The notes under the pieces: model-generated | The model's input: the letters and a program-made list of their open reading frames with translations, nothing else | Database searches by the model: none | What the model was told of the DNA's origin: nothing | Source: CAZYPU01 sp049642705 | GTDB lineage: Bacteria; Omnitrophota; Gorgyraeia; JABMRN01; RBG-13-46-9 | NCBI GenBank assembly: GCA_049642705.1 | Contig: JBARPB010000089.1 | Location: 1 to 27,312, forward strand | DNA: 27,312 bases | Direction of reading: 5' to 3' | Shown: positions 1-5,898 of the stretch, piece by piece | Numbering within the stretch: position 1 is the first letter of the stretch | Layout: every line of letters starts with the position of its first letter | Translations under genes and position numbers: made by a program

Positions 1-34
1 TCTGACTCATTGTGATAATGTCCTTTCCTGCCAT
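1..34 (-). CDS. Start of an ISNCY-like transposase gene (partial)
   Basis: An ATG at 34 on the minus strand opens a frame running off the left edge, giving MAGKDIITMSQ. A strong ribosome site (AAGAGGAGGG, complement of 39-48) lies just upstream. From memory, N-termini of this shape with an early MSQ are seen in ISNCY-family transposases. Eleven residues are too few to prove a family. The repeat-rich end upstream (next entry) supports an insertion sequence whose body lies left of the window. Confidence 0.5.
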   Translation of the reverse strand, partial: MAGKDIITMSQ

Positions 35-112
35 AATACCCTCCTCTTGAAATGAGTATTATAGCACTTCTAGAATAGGACATTTCTAAATGTGTCAAAT
101 AGGACATTATCA
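13..112. mobile_element. Terminal region of an insertion sequence with repeated AGGACATT motifs
   Basis: The 11-mer AATAGGACATT occurs at 74-84 and again at 98-108, 24 bp apart. The longer AGGACATTATCA at 101-112 is repeated in inverted orientation at 13-24, inside the start of the presumed transposase frame. Repeats at one end of an element upstream of its transposase are typical transposase-binding sites. The outer boundary is probably near 112-116 but no target duplication can be defined because the other end is outside the window. From about 113 to 294 I see no gene, only AT-rich sequence. Confidence 0.45.
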
Positions 113-294
113 TATGTGCGTTACAGGGGAGAGTGGAAGATTTTTAGCGGCAGGAAATGACGATTTTTCTGATGCCCAAATAATCGTTCGTTTATTTGTT
201 AAGCAATTATTAGCGTGAAAAATGGCGAATTTGCAGGGGAGGTTTGTTTGGTATGCTTATAGCTGTTGGATGGGCATCATTTTGTGACCCCGAA

Positions 295-345
295 ACGCCG
301 TCGGCCCCAACCCCTAAAGGGACTCCCTTCGGTCGCAGGACACTG
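295..345 (+). repeat. Dispersed repeat family, copy 1
   Basis: This copy shares an almost identical 45-50 bp core with copies at 2104-2160 and 5414-5474. It begins ACGCCGTCGGCCCC and ends CGGTCGCAGGACACTG. The rightward frame through it reads SAPTPKGTPFGRRTL, the same peptide as in copy 2, but this is the repeat translated and not a gene. It lies just downstream of the S4 protein gene. Confidence 0.9.
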
Positions 346-356
346 CCGTGTGTGAA

Positions 357-566
357 TTACACATTTACAACAACCGTCTCATCTCCGACTTTTACAATCT
401 GGCCTTTTCGTATCTTGCACGCTTTTCGCTTCTCTACGTTTCCGTCAACCGTAACATGTCCCTCGGCTATAATATGCTTCGCTATTCCCCCGCTTTCAGC
501 TATATTGGTAAGCTTAAGCAGTATGTATAGCTCGATATATTCTCTATCCAATTTAAAATTCATCAT
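357..566 (-). CDS. Small S4-domain RNA-binding protein
   Basis: This 69-residue protein is essentially one S4 RNA-binding fold, similar in length and layout to the E. coli YbcJ and Bacillus YaaA-like proteins. The S4 signature is visible around residues 9-60: the helix YIELYILLKLTNIAESGG, then IAEGHVTVDGN, a basic turn EKRKACKIRKG and the strand QIVKVGD. Such proteins bind structured RNA, often rRNA, but the target here is unknown. The gene follows the cupin gene by 5 bp. There is no clear ribosome site before its two consecutive ATG codons (566 and 563), so translational coupling to the cupin is likely. A dispersed repeat follows it directly. The family call is firm; the role is not. Confidence 0.85.
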   Translation of the reverse strand: MMNFKLDREYIELYILLKLTNIAESGGIAKHIIAEGHVTVDGNVEKRKACKIRKGQIVKVGDETVVVNV

Positions 567-571
567 ATTTT

Positions 572-880
572 TTATTTAATCATAACCAGCAGCACCTTGA
601 ACCTTTCGTTGGCCTTTAGGGAATGAGGCTTATTAGCGGGCATGATTATGCTCTCCCCTGCTTTTACCTCAAAAAGCCCCTCCCCTATTCGTATGCTTGC
701 CTTGCCGTCTAATATATAAACCATTGCGTCAAAGGGGGCTGTGTGTTCGCTTAAACCCTGGTCCTTGTCGAAGGCGAATGCCGATACTGTGCCGGTGTCT
801 TTCTTTATGATTTCCCGGCTCACAATAGAGCCATCCTGATACGATACGAGTTCAGCGAGATTGATAACTTTTTCTGTCAT
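572..880 (-). CDS. Single-domain cupin protein
   Basis: This 102-residue protein is a small beta-barrel cupin. Motif 1 is seen as EHTAPFDAMVYILDG around residues 45-59. Motif 2 is seen as GESIIMPANKPHSL around 75-88, with H46 and H86 as likely metal ligands. Single-domain cupins of this size often bind a metal and a small ligand, or act as isomerases, dioxygenases or sensors; no substrate can be named. It sits upstream of the S4 gene in a probable two-gene unit. Its own upstream region (881-1108) is full of inverted repeats, so its expression may be affected by that structure. No fusion or truncation is visible. Confidence 0.88.
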   Translation of the reverse strand: MTEKVINLAELVSYQDGSIVSREIIKKDTGTVSAFAFDKDQGLSEHTAPFDAMVYILDGKASIRIGEGLFEVKAGESIIMPANKPHSLKANERFKVLLVMIK

Positions 881-925
881 TTTATTTAACTACTATACAA
901 TACGCTCTATGTAACTACTTTACAG

Positions 926-1071
926 AGGGGACGTTTCCCTTTGTTATAACCTATTATAAATGCACAAGTTATAACGCGTCATTTTCCAAATTGCAAAGTA
1001 TAAAAAAGTGGAAAATGAGCCTTTGTAACCTTATGTAAATAAAAGAGTTCTGTCAAGGTGAAACGTCCCCT
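926..1071. repeat. Nested inverted repeats upstream of the cupin gene
   Basis: An outer pair, AGGGGACGTTTC (926-937) and GAAACGTCCCCT (1060-1071), encloses an inner pair, TCATTTTCCA (979-988) and TGGAAAATGA (1009-1018). The self-complementary octamer GTTATAAC occurs twice between them, at 943-950 and 968-975. The block fills the gap between the cupin start and the hydrolase stop and contains no open frame. The architecture resembles a MITE or a degenerate mobile element; the outer GGGGACGTTTC motif differs from the other repeat family in this window. Confidence 0.6.
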
Positions 1072-1082
1072 TTTACTTTTAC

Positions 1083-1112
1083 GGGATGTGGTTGGACAAC
1101 GTCTTTGGCTAT
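1083..1112 (-). repeat. Partial repeat copy at the 3' side of the hydrolase gene
   Basis: The plus strand reads GGGATGTG, two variable bases, then TGGACAACGTCTTTGGCTAT. The same 30-mer with two changes is at 3097-3126, next to the toxin-antitoxin module. Read on the minus strand, its AAAGACGTTGTC matches the left end of copy 2 (AGAGACGTTGTC) with one mismatch, so it belongs to the same family in opposite orientation. The hydrolase stop codon (1109-1111) falls inside it. Confidence 0.75.
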
Positions 1113-2041
1113 TCAAGGGCCTGCTTTAACCACTTAACGGCATATTCTTGAGCTTCATAGGCTGAGTCTGCAGTCCAGAAACCGATGTGCGAACCACCCT
1201 TAATCCAGTAGAGCTCTGAACCTTTGATTGCCTTGTGGGCGTATTCGGCGTGGTTCTTTGGAACATCGGTATCAGCATCGCCATGAGTAATTAGGGTTGG
1301 ACATGAAATATTGGAAAGCGGCAATTTATCGAGTGCCCCCATCTGTTTGAAATCGTTATCAACTCCGGCTTTGCGTTGATCATATTTTTCGCTCATCGTT
1401 TTAAAAAGTAAATTTAAAAACGCAAATTTATCTTTGTCCTTCACGATTTCTTTTATACGTTCACCGATCTCGTGTTCATCCAAGGAACTTTCCGTTTCAA
1501 GAAAATTTTTTACTACAGCCGATGGAAAATGTTGCATGAAAAAGCCAACGAGCCAGATTCCCGGCTTGCTCAAATAGATAGCTTTTTCCAGTTTATTCAA
1601 TTCCTGTTTCTTAGTATATTTAACGCTTACAGAATCGATTTCAATTAAGGCAGAAACGCGATCTGGATGACGTTCAGCCAATTGATAACTAGGCGGCCCC
1701 CCCGCAGAACAACCAACAACAGCTACTTTAGAGAGACCCATGGCGTCCAGGAAAGCTGCTAACATATCGCCTTGTTCTTCCGGTGTTTTACCCGCATCAA
1801 GGCTTGTGCCGAGGTAGCCCGACCGTGATGGCGCTACAATACGGAATCCTGATTTACGAAAAACCTCTCCGATTGCAAGGCCTTGATCATAACCACCAGG
1901 CCCGCCGTGGACAGAGAATAATACCGGCCCTTCTCCGCGATCGGCATATTCGACCGGCCCAACCGATGTTTCAATCACCTTAGATGGATACGTAAGGCAC
2001 TTTTGACATTCTTCAGCAGTGACATGTTGCAGGTTTTTCAT
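1109..2041 (-). CDS. Alpha/beta hydrolase, proline iminopeptidase-like
   Basis: This 310-residue protein is an alpha/beta-hydrolase. The oxyanion-hole motif HGGPGG is at residues 45-50, of the kind found in proline iminopeptidases and related esterases. The nucleophile elbow GCSAGG has Ser112. HGDADTDVP at 253-261 supplies the acid, most likely D257, and GSHIGFW places the catalytic histidine at H285. A cap of about 110 residues lies between elbow and acid. No signal peptide is seen, so it should be cytoplasmic. A good ribosome site (GGGAGGAGA) precedes the ATG. It is monocistronic and bracketed by oppositely oriented copies of the dispersed repeat, suggesting it came in as a cassette. The substrate cannot be told from sequence. 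Confidence 0.9.
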   Translation of the reverse strand: MKNLQHVTAEECQKCLTYPSKVIETSVGPVEYADRGEGPVLFSVHGGPGGYDQGLAIGEVFRKSGFRIVAPSRSGYLGTSLDAGKTPEEQGDMLAAFLDAMGLSKVAVVGCSAGGPPSYQLAERHPDRVSALIEIDSVSVKYTKKQELNKLEKAIYLSKPGIWLVGFFMQHFPSAVVKNFLETESSLDEHEIGERIKEIVKDKDKFAFLNLLFKTMSEKYDQRKAGVDNDFKQMGALDKLPLSNISCPTLITHGDADTDVPKNHAEYAHKAIKGSELYWIKGGSHIGFWTADSAYEAQEYAVKWLKQALE

Positions 2042-2051
2042 TTTCTCCTCC

Positions 2052-2070
2052 CATGGTATATTATACCATG
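2052..2070 (-). promoter_or_regulatory. Perfect palindrome over the -10 of the hydrolase promoter
   Basis: CATGGTATATTATACCATG is a 19-bp palindrome with 9-bp arms. Read on the minus strand it contains TATAAT (2060-2065), with only a weak TTTAAT 17 bp upstream. The start site would be near 2053, giving a leader of about a dozen bases with the ribosome site. A palindrome covering the -10 is the classic position for a repressor operator; no regulator gene is adjacent. Confidence 0.6.
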
Positions 2071-2103
2071 CTTCTAGTGTCCATTAAACTGTACCTTCTG
2101 ATT

Positions 2104-2160
2104 CTAGAGACGTTGTCGGCCCCAACCCCTAAAGGGACTCCCTTCGGTCGCAGGACACTG
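2104..2160 (+). repeat. Dispersed repeat family, copy 2
   Basis: This copy begins CTAGAGACGTTGTCGGCC and ends GGTCGCAGGACACTG. Its core is identical to copies 1 and 3 over about 40 bp. It lies directly between the exonuclease stop (2162) and the hydrolase promoter. Its right end pairs with the end of the exonuclease gene (CAGGACA at 2151-2157 with TGTCCTG at 2166-2172), giving a small hairpin around the stop codon. Confidence 0.9.
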
Positions 2161-2161
2161 C

Positions 2162-2947
2162 TCACTGTCCTGGTTTTGGCGGATCCGGGAAAGTTCCGGA
2201 AAGGGCGTTTTTTATCATGGACTTTACTTCTTCACTGAAGTCCTTAGAAAGGATCCACTCAAGATAATCGGGGTATTTTTCCGCTAGCTGCCTTATGCTG
2301 TTTCGCCTGGCATGCTTTCCGAACATCGGGTAGAGCTGGCCGTTCCACCACCTGAACTTTCTTTCTTTGTCAAAGTAGTCAAGCGACCTCTCGTAATCGA
2401 TTCCGCGCAGCGACTCAAGGCCTTCTTCAGGGGTGCCGTATTTCCTGGCCTGTTCAGCGAGTATTTCAGCCGCAGCTTCGGCATCATCCAGCGCTGAGTG
2501 GGCATTATCAAGGGTCTTATTACAGTAGAACTTATATGCTGCTGTAAGGGTCCTTTTTTCATGGATATTGTATATCTTTTGGGCATCATAAATGACCCTG
2601 TTTCCGCGCTCAAATTTAAGGCCTGCTTCTATCATTTCGCGCTCAAGTAGAGGTATATCAAATCTCTCTATATTAAAACCCCCTATATCACAGTCTCCCA
2701 AAAAAGCAATCACTTCACGCGCTATTTCACCAAAAGGCAGCGCGTTTTTGACATCCTCATCCTTTATGCCGATAATCTTGCTTACGGAGGCAGGGATATG
2801 TATACCCGGGTTTACGCGTTTAACGTAGGTCTCTTTTGAGCCCTCCGGCAGGTGCTTTACCATGCCTATCTCTACAATCTTATCTTTCTCGATCCAGGTT
2901 CCGGTTGTTTCGAGATCGAGGACTACTAAAGGGCGTGAGATTTTCAT
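2162..2947 (-). CDS. DnaQ-family 3'-5' exonuclease with ExoX-like C-terminal region
   Basis: This 261-residue protein has the full DEDDh exonuclease set: DLETTG (D11, E13), GGFNIERFD (D97) and HSALDDA (H150, D155). Residues 1-165 are the nuclease fold of DNA polymerase III epsilon and related proofreading or repair nucleases. The remaining ~90 residues hold a conserved block with MFGKHARR, YPDYLEWIL and DFSEEVKSMI. That layout is known from stand-alone bacterial exonucleases (ExoX-like C-terminal domain) and not from polymerase-bound epsilon. It likely trims 3' ends in repair. It is transcribed alone from a TATAAT-containing promoter. The last codons abut repeat copy 2, so the extreme C-terminus could have been altered by repeat insertion. 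Confidence 0.9.
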   Translation of the reverse strand: MKISRPLVVLDLETTGTWIEKDKIVEIGMVKHLPEGSKETYVKRVNPGIHIPASVSKIIGIKDEDVKNALPFGEIAREVIAFLGDCDIGGFNIERFDIPLLEREMIEAGLKFERGNRVIYDAQKIYNIHEKRTLTAAYKFYCNKTLDNAHSALDDAEAAAEILAEQARKYGTPEEGLESLRGIDYERSLDYFDKERKFRWWNGQLYPMFGKHARRNSIRQLAEKYPDYLEWILSKDFSEEVKSMIKNALSGTFPDPPKPGQ

Positions 2948-2985
2948 AACGTTTACCTTATATTCTAATTACAAACTTATTACAG

Positions 2986-2991
2986 ATTATA
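2986..2991 (-). promoter_or_regulatory. Likely -10 element of the exonuclease gene
   Basis: The minus strand reads TATAAT at 2991-2986, 39 bp upstream of the ATG at 2947. The region 17-18 bp upstream has only a weak -35 match (TTTAGG), so the element is plausible but not proven. Confidence 0.45.
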
Positions 2992-3039
2992 CCTCTCAAA
3001 ACAAAAAGCCTAAAGGTTTATCTTGAGACTTAAAAAGTA

Positions 3040-3126
3040 CACTGTCCTGTGACCGAAGGAAATCCCGCGCTCTGCAATACAAAATACAGGCTGCGCGGGA
3101 TGTGCATGGACAACGTCTTTGGCTAT
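3040..3126 (-). repeat. Dispersed repeat family, long variant with internal hairpin
   Basis: The plus strand starts CACTGTCCTGTGACCGAAGG, the reverse complement of the right end of copies 1 and 2 with one or two changes, and ends GGACAACGTCTTTGGCTAT. In place of the usual C-rich middle it has ATCCCGCGC (3062-3070) and GCGCGGGAT (3093-3101), which form a perfect 9-bp stem with a 22-nt loop. It lies just beyond the 3' end of the antitoxin gene, in the opposite orientation to copy 4 on the other side of the module. Confidence 0.8.
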
Positions 3127-3160
3127 AGATAAGAGCATATCTGTGGGGCTCATTAACCAC

Positions 3161-3676
3161 TTACTTCAATCTTATTATAATCTTTTTATTGTATATAGAA
3201 GCAAGTCCAGCCAGTTTGCCGATCGATACGTTTTCCTTGCCACTTTCAATTTTAGAGATATACTGTTGCGCTACTCCAAGCTGTTTGGCAACCTCTTTCT
3301 GCGTATAACCAAGCGATGTCCTAATCTTCCTTATTTGCTTAGCAAGATCTTTGCGTACTACAGGAATTGTATATTTAAGCTCTTCGCGTATTTTAACGCC
3401 TTTACGCTTTAGTTGGTCTTTTACACTGTCATAAATAACTTGCCAAAATACTACCTTACCTTTTGCCCACTTGTCCTTACTTAATCTTTTTTTAATTTTA
3501 TACCATTTTCTACAAAAAAACTTTTTTTCAATCAAAGAAAATACTTCTTTTGCATTGTTTGAACGAGCCAAAAGCTTTTCCGCATAGGCAGCAAATTTTG
3601 GATTATTTTCATCTTTTAATATTTTCTTTACTTCCTTTTCATCCAAACTTGTATCCCACAACCAATTTTTTTTCAT
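3161..3676 (-). CDS. Xre-type HTH antitoxin paired with AbiEii-like toxin
   Basis: This 171-residue basic protein has two parts. Residues 1-95 begin WLWDTSLDEKEV and resemble the N-terminal region (DUF6922-like, from memory) found in partners of nucleotidyltransferase toxins. Residues 111-165 are a Cro/C1-type helix-turn-helix: LAKQIRKIRTSLGYTQKEVA, then KQLGVAQQYISKIESGKENV. It starts 9 bp after the toxin stop with AGGA as ribosome site. The most likely job is to neutralise the toxin and repress the shared promoter, where two matching inverted-repeat sites are visible. Order is toxin first, antitoxin second, the reverse of classical AbiEi-AbiEii. The partner assignment rests on the neighbour. 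Confidence 0.82.
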   Translation of the reverse strand: MKKNWLWDTSLDEKEVKKILKDENNPKFAAYAEKLLARSNNAKEVFSLIEKKFFCRKWYKIKKRLSKDKWAKGKVVFWQVIYDSVKDQLKRKGVKIREELKYTIPVVRKDLAKQIRKIRTSLGYTQKEVAKQLGVAQQYISKIESGKENVSIGKLAGLASIYNKKIIIRLK

Positions 3677-3685
3677 AGCTGCATC

Positions 3686-4381
3686 CTATATAAGCTTTTT
3701 AGGTAATTTTTTCAATATTTCATTATCAAGATGATTCAGGACCTCAAGAGTATCAATATTAGGTACTAAATCCATTAACTCAAATTTGAGATTTGTTCTG
3801 TTGAAACTATGGTACCAAACAAAAAATGATTCTGCCCGATCGTAGGAAAAATATTCAAAGAAAAATTTTGATATTACTTTATATCTTTTCGATAAGTAAT
3901 AGATGTCAAAAAGATCCTTTGCGCTTTGACGCCCTGCCGGAATTAGCCTACCTGTTTTGCTTTCTTTTGCATTTGTACCTATAGCGGCAAGTATTTTCCT
4001 GTAATAAATATCATCCAATGAATGCAAACCATTCTTTATGGCGTTTATATTTTCAACGTAATCTTGTACCATGTCAATTTTAAGTTCACATCCTTTATTC
4101 AATTTCAAAAAATAGACTTTCATTTTTACAAAGCCGACTCTATTTTGTTCGGCATCAAGCCGATAAGAAAATCCCGTCTTCTGTGAAATAAGATTCATTA
4201 TCTGATCAGGTACATTATCTGAATATTTTTGTGTAAAAAAATCTAAATCCTCAGAAAATCTATGCTTATAATAAAATGCTAATGCTGTACCGCCAGTTAA
4301 GTAATAATCTTTAAAATATGGCACAACTAGCTGCGTTATTCTTTTTTGTTGTCTCACAATATATTTTTTAGCATTAACCAT
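3686..4381 (-). CDS. AbiEii-type nucleotidyltransferase toxin
   Basis: This 231-residue protein belongs to the AbiEii/MenT nucleotidyltransferase superfamily. Numbered from the chosen start, GGTAL is at residues 30-34 and the metal-binding SEDLDF at 43-48 (D45, D47). Near the C-terminal half SAKDLFDIYYL matches the conserved lysine-aspartate helix of the family. Such enzymes add nucleotides to tRNA or other targets and stop growth unless neutralised. I chose the ATG at 4381 (MVNAKKY) because AGAGG lies just upstream. The longer frame from a TTG at 4429 would start inside the -35 element of the promoter and cannot be translated from that transcript. The gene and its upstream DNA are much more AT-rich than the neighbours, which fits acquisition by transfer. 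Confidence 0.87.
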   Translation of the reverse strand: MVNAKKYIVRQQKRITQLVVPYFKDYYLTGGTALAFYYKHRFSEDLDFFTQKYSDNVPDQIMNLISQKTGFSYRLDAEQNRVGFVKMKVYFLKLNKGCELKIDMVQDYVENINAIKNGLHSLDDIYYRKILAAIGTNAKESKTGRLIPAGRQSAKDLFDIYYLSKRYKVISKFFFEYFSYDRAESFFVWYHSFNRTNLKFELMDLVPNIDTLEVLNHLDNEILKKLPKKLI

Positions 4382-4400
4382 ATGGCCTCTTTCTGAAACA

Positions 4401-4481
4401 AGTATACTACATATAAGTAGTATTGTCAAGTAAATATATTAAAAATATATATTTATATATAAAATACTACTTATAAGTTGT
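4401..4481 (-). promoter_or_regulatory. Toxin-antitoxin promoter with two operator-like sites
   Basis: On the minus strand TTGACA (4429-4424) and TATACT (4406-4401) are separated by exactly 17 bp. Between and touching them is ACTAC-ATATAA-GTAGT (4406-4421). A near copy, ACTAC-TTATAA-GTTGT, lies at 4466-4481, exactly 60 bp away. The first site overlaps the promoter core, as expected for autorepression by the HTH antitoxin. The DNA between the two sites is very AT-rich. Confidence 0.75.
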
Positions 4482-4498
4482 GCATATTTATTAGTGTG

Positions 4499-4540
4499 GA
4501 GACGCGACCCCGGTTCTTTCCCTTCGGTCGCAGGACACTA
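4499..4540 (+). repeat. Dispersed repeat family, shortened copy 4
   Basis: It begins GAGACGCGACCCCGG and ends CCCTTCGGTCGCAGGACACT. The two ends match copies 1-3, but the middle GGCCCCAACCCC stretch is replaced by a shorter C-rich and T-rich segment. It lies upstream of the toxin promoter and just after the stop of the release-factor-like gene. Confidence 0.8.
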
Positions 4541-4543
4541 TTT

Positions 4544-4951
4544 TTAATATTCCGTAGCGGGGGTTTTACGTAGTTTTTTCTTTTCGGAACGCATTTTTTT
4601 GGCCTTGAGCATTTTTTCTTTGGCTCTCTTGGAACGCTTTCGTTTCTGACGCCTTATCTTTTCTATCTTCTTTTGCTGTTCTGCTTTCCTGCCCAGTAGG
4701 AGTGATTCAATTTTATTAACGAGTATTCTTCTTGCAAGAAATCGGTTCAAAGATTGAGAACGTTCTTGTTGACACTTGACTTCGATGCCTGTAGGCCTGT
4801 GTTTGATATAAACGCACGAGGACGTCTTATTCGCCTTTTGTCCGCCCGGCTTACTTGAGCGTATGAATTTCTCCCCTAAGTCAGCTTCTTTTATTCCCAA
4901 TGAAGCCATCTTCGCCTTTAGGGCTTCCTCTTTGTATCCGCTTATCGACAC
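4544..4951 (-). CDS. Release-factor-like ribosome rescue protein
   Basis: This 135-residue protein carries only the catalytic domain of class-I release factors. GGQ is at residues 36-38 within SSKPGGQKANKTSS, which hydrolyses peptidyl-tRNA, followed by VYIKHRPTGIEVKCQQERSQ. It lacks the codon-recognition domain. The last ~50 residues are very rich in Lys and Arg, as in ArfB/YaeJ and mitochondrial C12orf65-type rescue factors, whose basic tails enter the empty mRNA channel of stalled ribosomes. The start is a GTG at 4951 with AGGT upstream, 5 bp after the acetyltransferase stop, so the two genes are probably co-transcribed. Rescue of stalled ribosomes is the most likely role; it could equally act on split 50S-peptidyl-tRNA complexes. 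Confidence 0.87.
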   Translation of the reverse strand: MSISGYKEEALKAKMASLGIKEADLGEKFIRSSKPGGQKANKTSSCVYIKHRPTGIEVKCQQERSQSLNRFLARRILVNKIESLLLGRKAEQQKKIEKIRRQKRKRSKRAKEKMLKAKKMRSEKKKLRKTPATEY

Positions 4952-4956
4952 CGTCT

Positions 4957-5388
4957 CTACCTATCATCTTCCAGTATATGCTCAAAATGATAACAAGATA
5001 TTGTCAGCCTCTTCCGGAAATAAAAACGGTGAGCTGAGAATCGCTGTACGCCGGAGTCCAAATGAAATTCCCGACACTGATTTTTCTTAGCATACTCCAT
5101 AAGCCAGTCAATCAATTTATCCCCATACCCTTTTGACCGCTCTTTTTCATCAGTAACAAGGTCATCGGCATACATGAATTTCCCCCATGCCAGGGTCTCG
5201 GTAATGCGGAAACCTGCCACGGAAACAACCTGATTTTTATCTTCAACAAAGGCGAGTTTATAGCCGTCCTTTTCCTGTCCTCTGACCCGGGGAAGAAAAT
5301 CATCCCTTTTTATATGGGACCTTAACTGGCGCATTGTTTCATAACACCTGATTATTTCTTCATCGGTTTCCGCGATTCTTATTCCCAT
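4957..5388 (-). CDS. GNAT-family N-acetyltransferase
   Basis: This 143-residue protein is a single GNAT domain. The acetyl-CoA-binding core is seen as MYADDLVTDEKERSKGYGDK (motif A, with a variant R-x-K-G-Y-G turn), followed by LIDWLMEYAKKNQC. Near the end, LDSGVQRFSAHRFYFRK is the usual motif B ending. The substrate is unknown; small GNATs of this shape include aminoglycoside-like and general amine acetylases. I start it at the ATG at 5388 (MGIRIAE) because AAAGGAG sits 8 bp upstream. A second ATG seven codons earlier overlaps that ribosome site. It precedes the release-factor-like gene and follows repeat copy 3, which abuts its promoter region. Confidence 0.87.
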   Translation of the reverse strand: MGIRIAETDEEIIRCYETMRQLRSHIKRDDFLPRVRGQEKDGYKLAFVEDKNQVVSVAGFRITETLAWGKFMYADDLVTDEKERSKGYGDKLIDWLMEYAKKNQCREFHLDSGVQRFSAHRFYFRKRLTISCYHFEHILEDDR

Positions 5389-5413
5389 TTTACTTACTCC
5401 TTTTATCATTCCC

Positions 5414-5474
5414 GAGACGCCGTCGGCCCCAACCCCTAAAGGGACTCCCTTCGGTCGCAGGACAGTGTCTCTAG
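5414..5474 (+). repeat. Dispersed repeat family, copy 3
   Basis: It begins GAGACGCCGTCGGCCCC and ends CAGGACAGTGTCTCTAG. GAGAC at the left end and GTCTC at the right end are inverted. Combined with copy 2, whose left end is CTAGAGAC, this suggests an ancestral element with CTAGAGAC and GTCTCTAG termini, about 60-70 bp long. It fills the gap between the acetyltransferase start and the membrane protein stop. Confidence 0.9.
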
Positions 5475-5481
5475 TTCCTAT

Positions 5482-5847
5482 TTATGCAGAATAAATTAAG
5501 AGAGCTCCAAAAACTATGGCAACAATGCCGATCAGACGTACGAATAAAATAGATTTTCCCTGCCACCAATCAAAATAAGCATACATCTTTTTCGGACTCA
5601 GAATAAGTAAAAGCACACCCTTTATAACGGACCATATACCAAATACGACAATCAACCATACTATTCTACACTGTGGGGCAGCCATTAAGAAGATAGCGCC
5701 AAATAGAAGAGCTAAAACACCACCGACCTTAAGCCTTTTTTCATTCTTCCAGAACAAAATATAGTCTCTTAAAGCGTTTTGCTTTATTGAAAAAAGAATC
5801 CCCATAAACACAATAGCTATACCAAGAAGCCTGACTAATAAGACCAT
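5482..5847 (-). CDS. Small membrane protein of unknown function
   Basis: This 121-residue protein has about four hydrophobic helices, near residues 1-20, 40-58, 62-82 and 100-120. The first and last both contain an LLGIAIVFMGIL / LIGIVAIVFGALL pattern, suggesting an internal duplication of a two-helix hairpin. A charged loop (KNEKRLKVGG) and an aromatic stretch (YAYFDWWQG) separate them. A very good ribosome site (AGGAGGTGAAATC) precedes the ATG. I do not recognise the family. It follows greA by about 50 bp but is separated from it by a repeat fragment, so it may have its own promoter. Confidence 0.75.
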   Translation of the reverse strand: MVLLVRLLGIAIVFMGILFSIKQNALRDYILFWKNEKRLKVGGVLALLFGAIFLMAAPQCRIVWLIVVFGIWSVIKGVLLLILSPKKMYAYFDWWQGKSILFVRLIGIVAIVFGALLIYSA

Positions 5848-5877
5848 GATTTCACCTCCTGTCCCTGGAACTGAACT

Positions 5878-5898
5878 TAGACCCGACCCCGCTTCTTT
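5878..5898 (+). repeat. Fragment resembling the left part of repeat copy 4
   Basis: TAGACCCGACCCCGCTTCTTT matches the start of copy 4 (GAGACGCGACCCCGGTTCTTT) at 18 of 21 positions. It overlaps the last bases of greA, including part of its stop codon. It is short, so chance similarity cannot be excluded. Confidence 0.45.

Noticed and set aside
244..579. 111-residue rightward frame, with a similar peptide in a 61-residue frame at 2053-2238
   Set aside because: Both frames read through copies of the dispersed repeat (SAPTPKGTPFGRRTL). The first is antisense to the S4 gene; no ribosome site or domain is seen.
4382..4429. TTG-started extension of the AbiEii toxin
   Set aside because: It overlaps the -35 and -10 of the promoter; the ATG at 4381 has a ribosome site.
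4931..4951. GAGACGGTGTC near the start of the release-factor-like gene as another repeat end
   Set aside because: Only the first six bases match the repeat family and they lie in the natural ribosome-site region; chance is more likely.
295..5474. Repeats as integron attC sites
   Set aside because: No R'/R'' core pair (GTTRRRY and its complement) can be placed at the ends, and no integrase is in the window.
295..5474. Repeats as a CRISPR array
   Set aside because: Copies are kilobases apart, in both orientations, with genes between them and no spacers.
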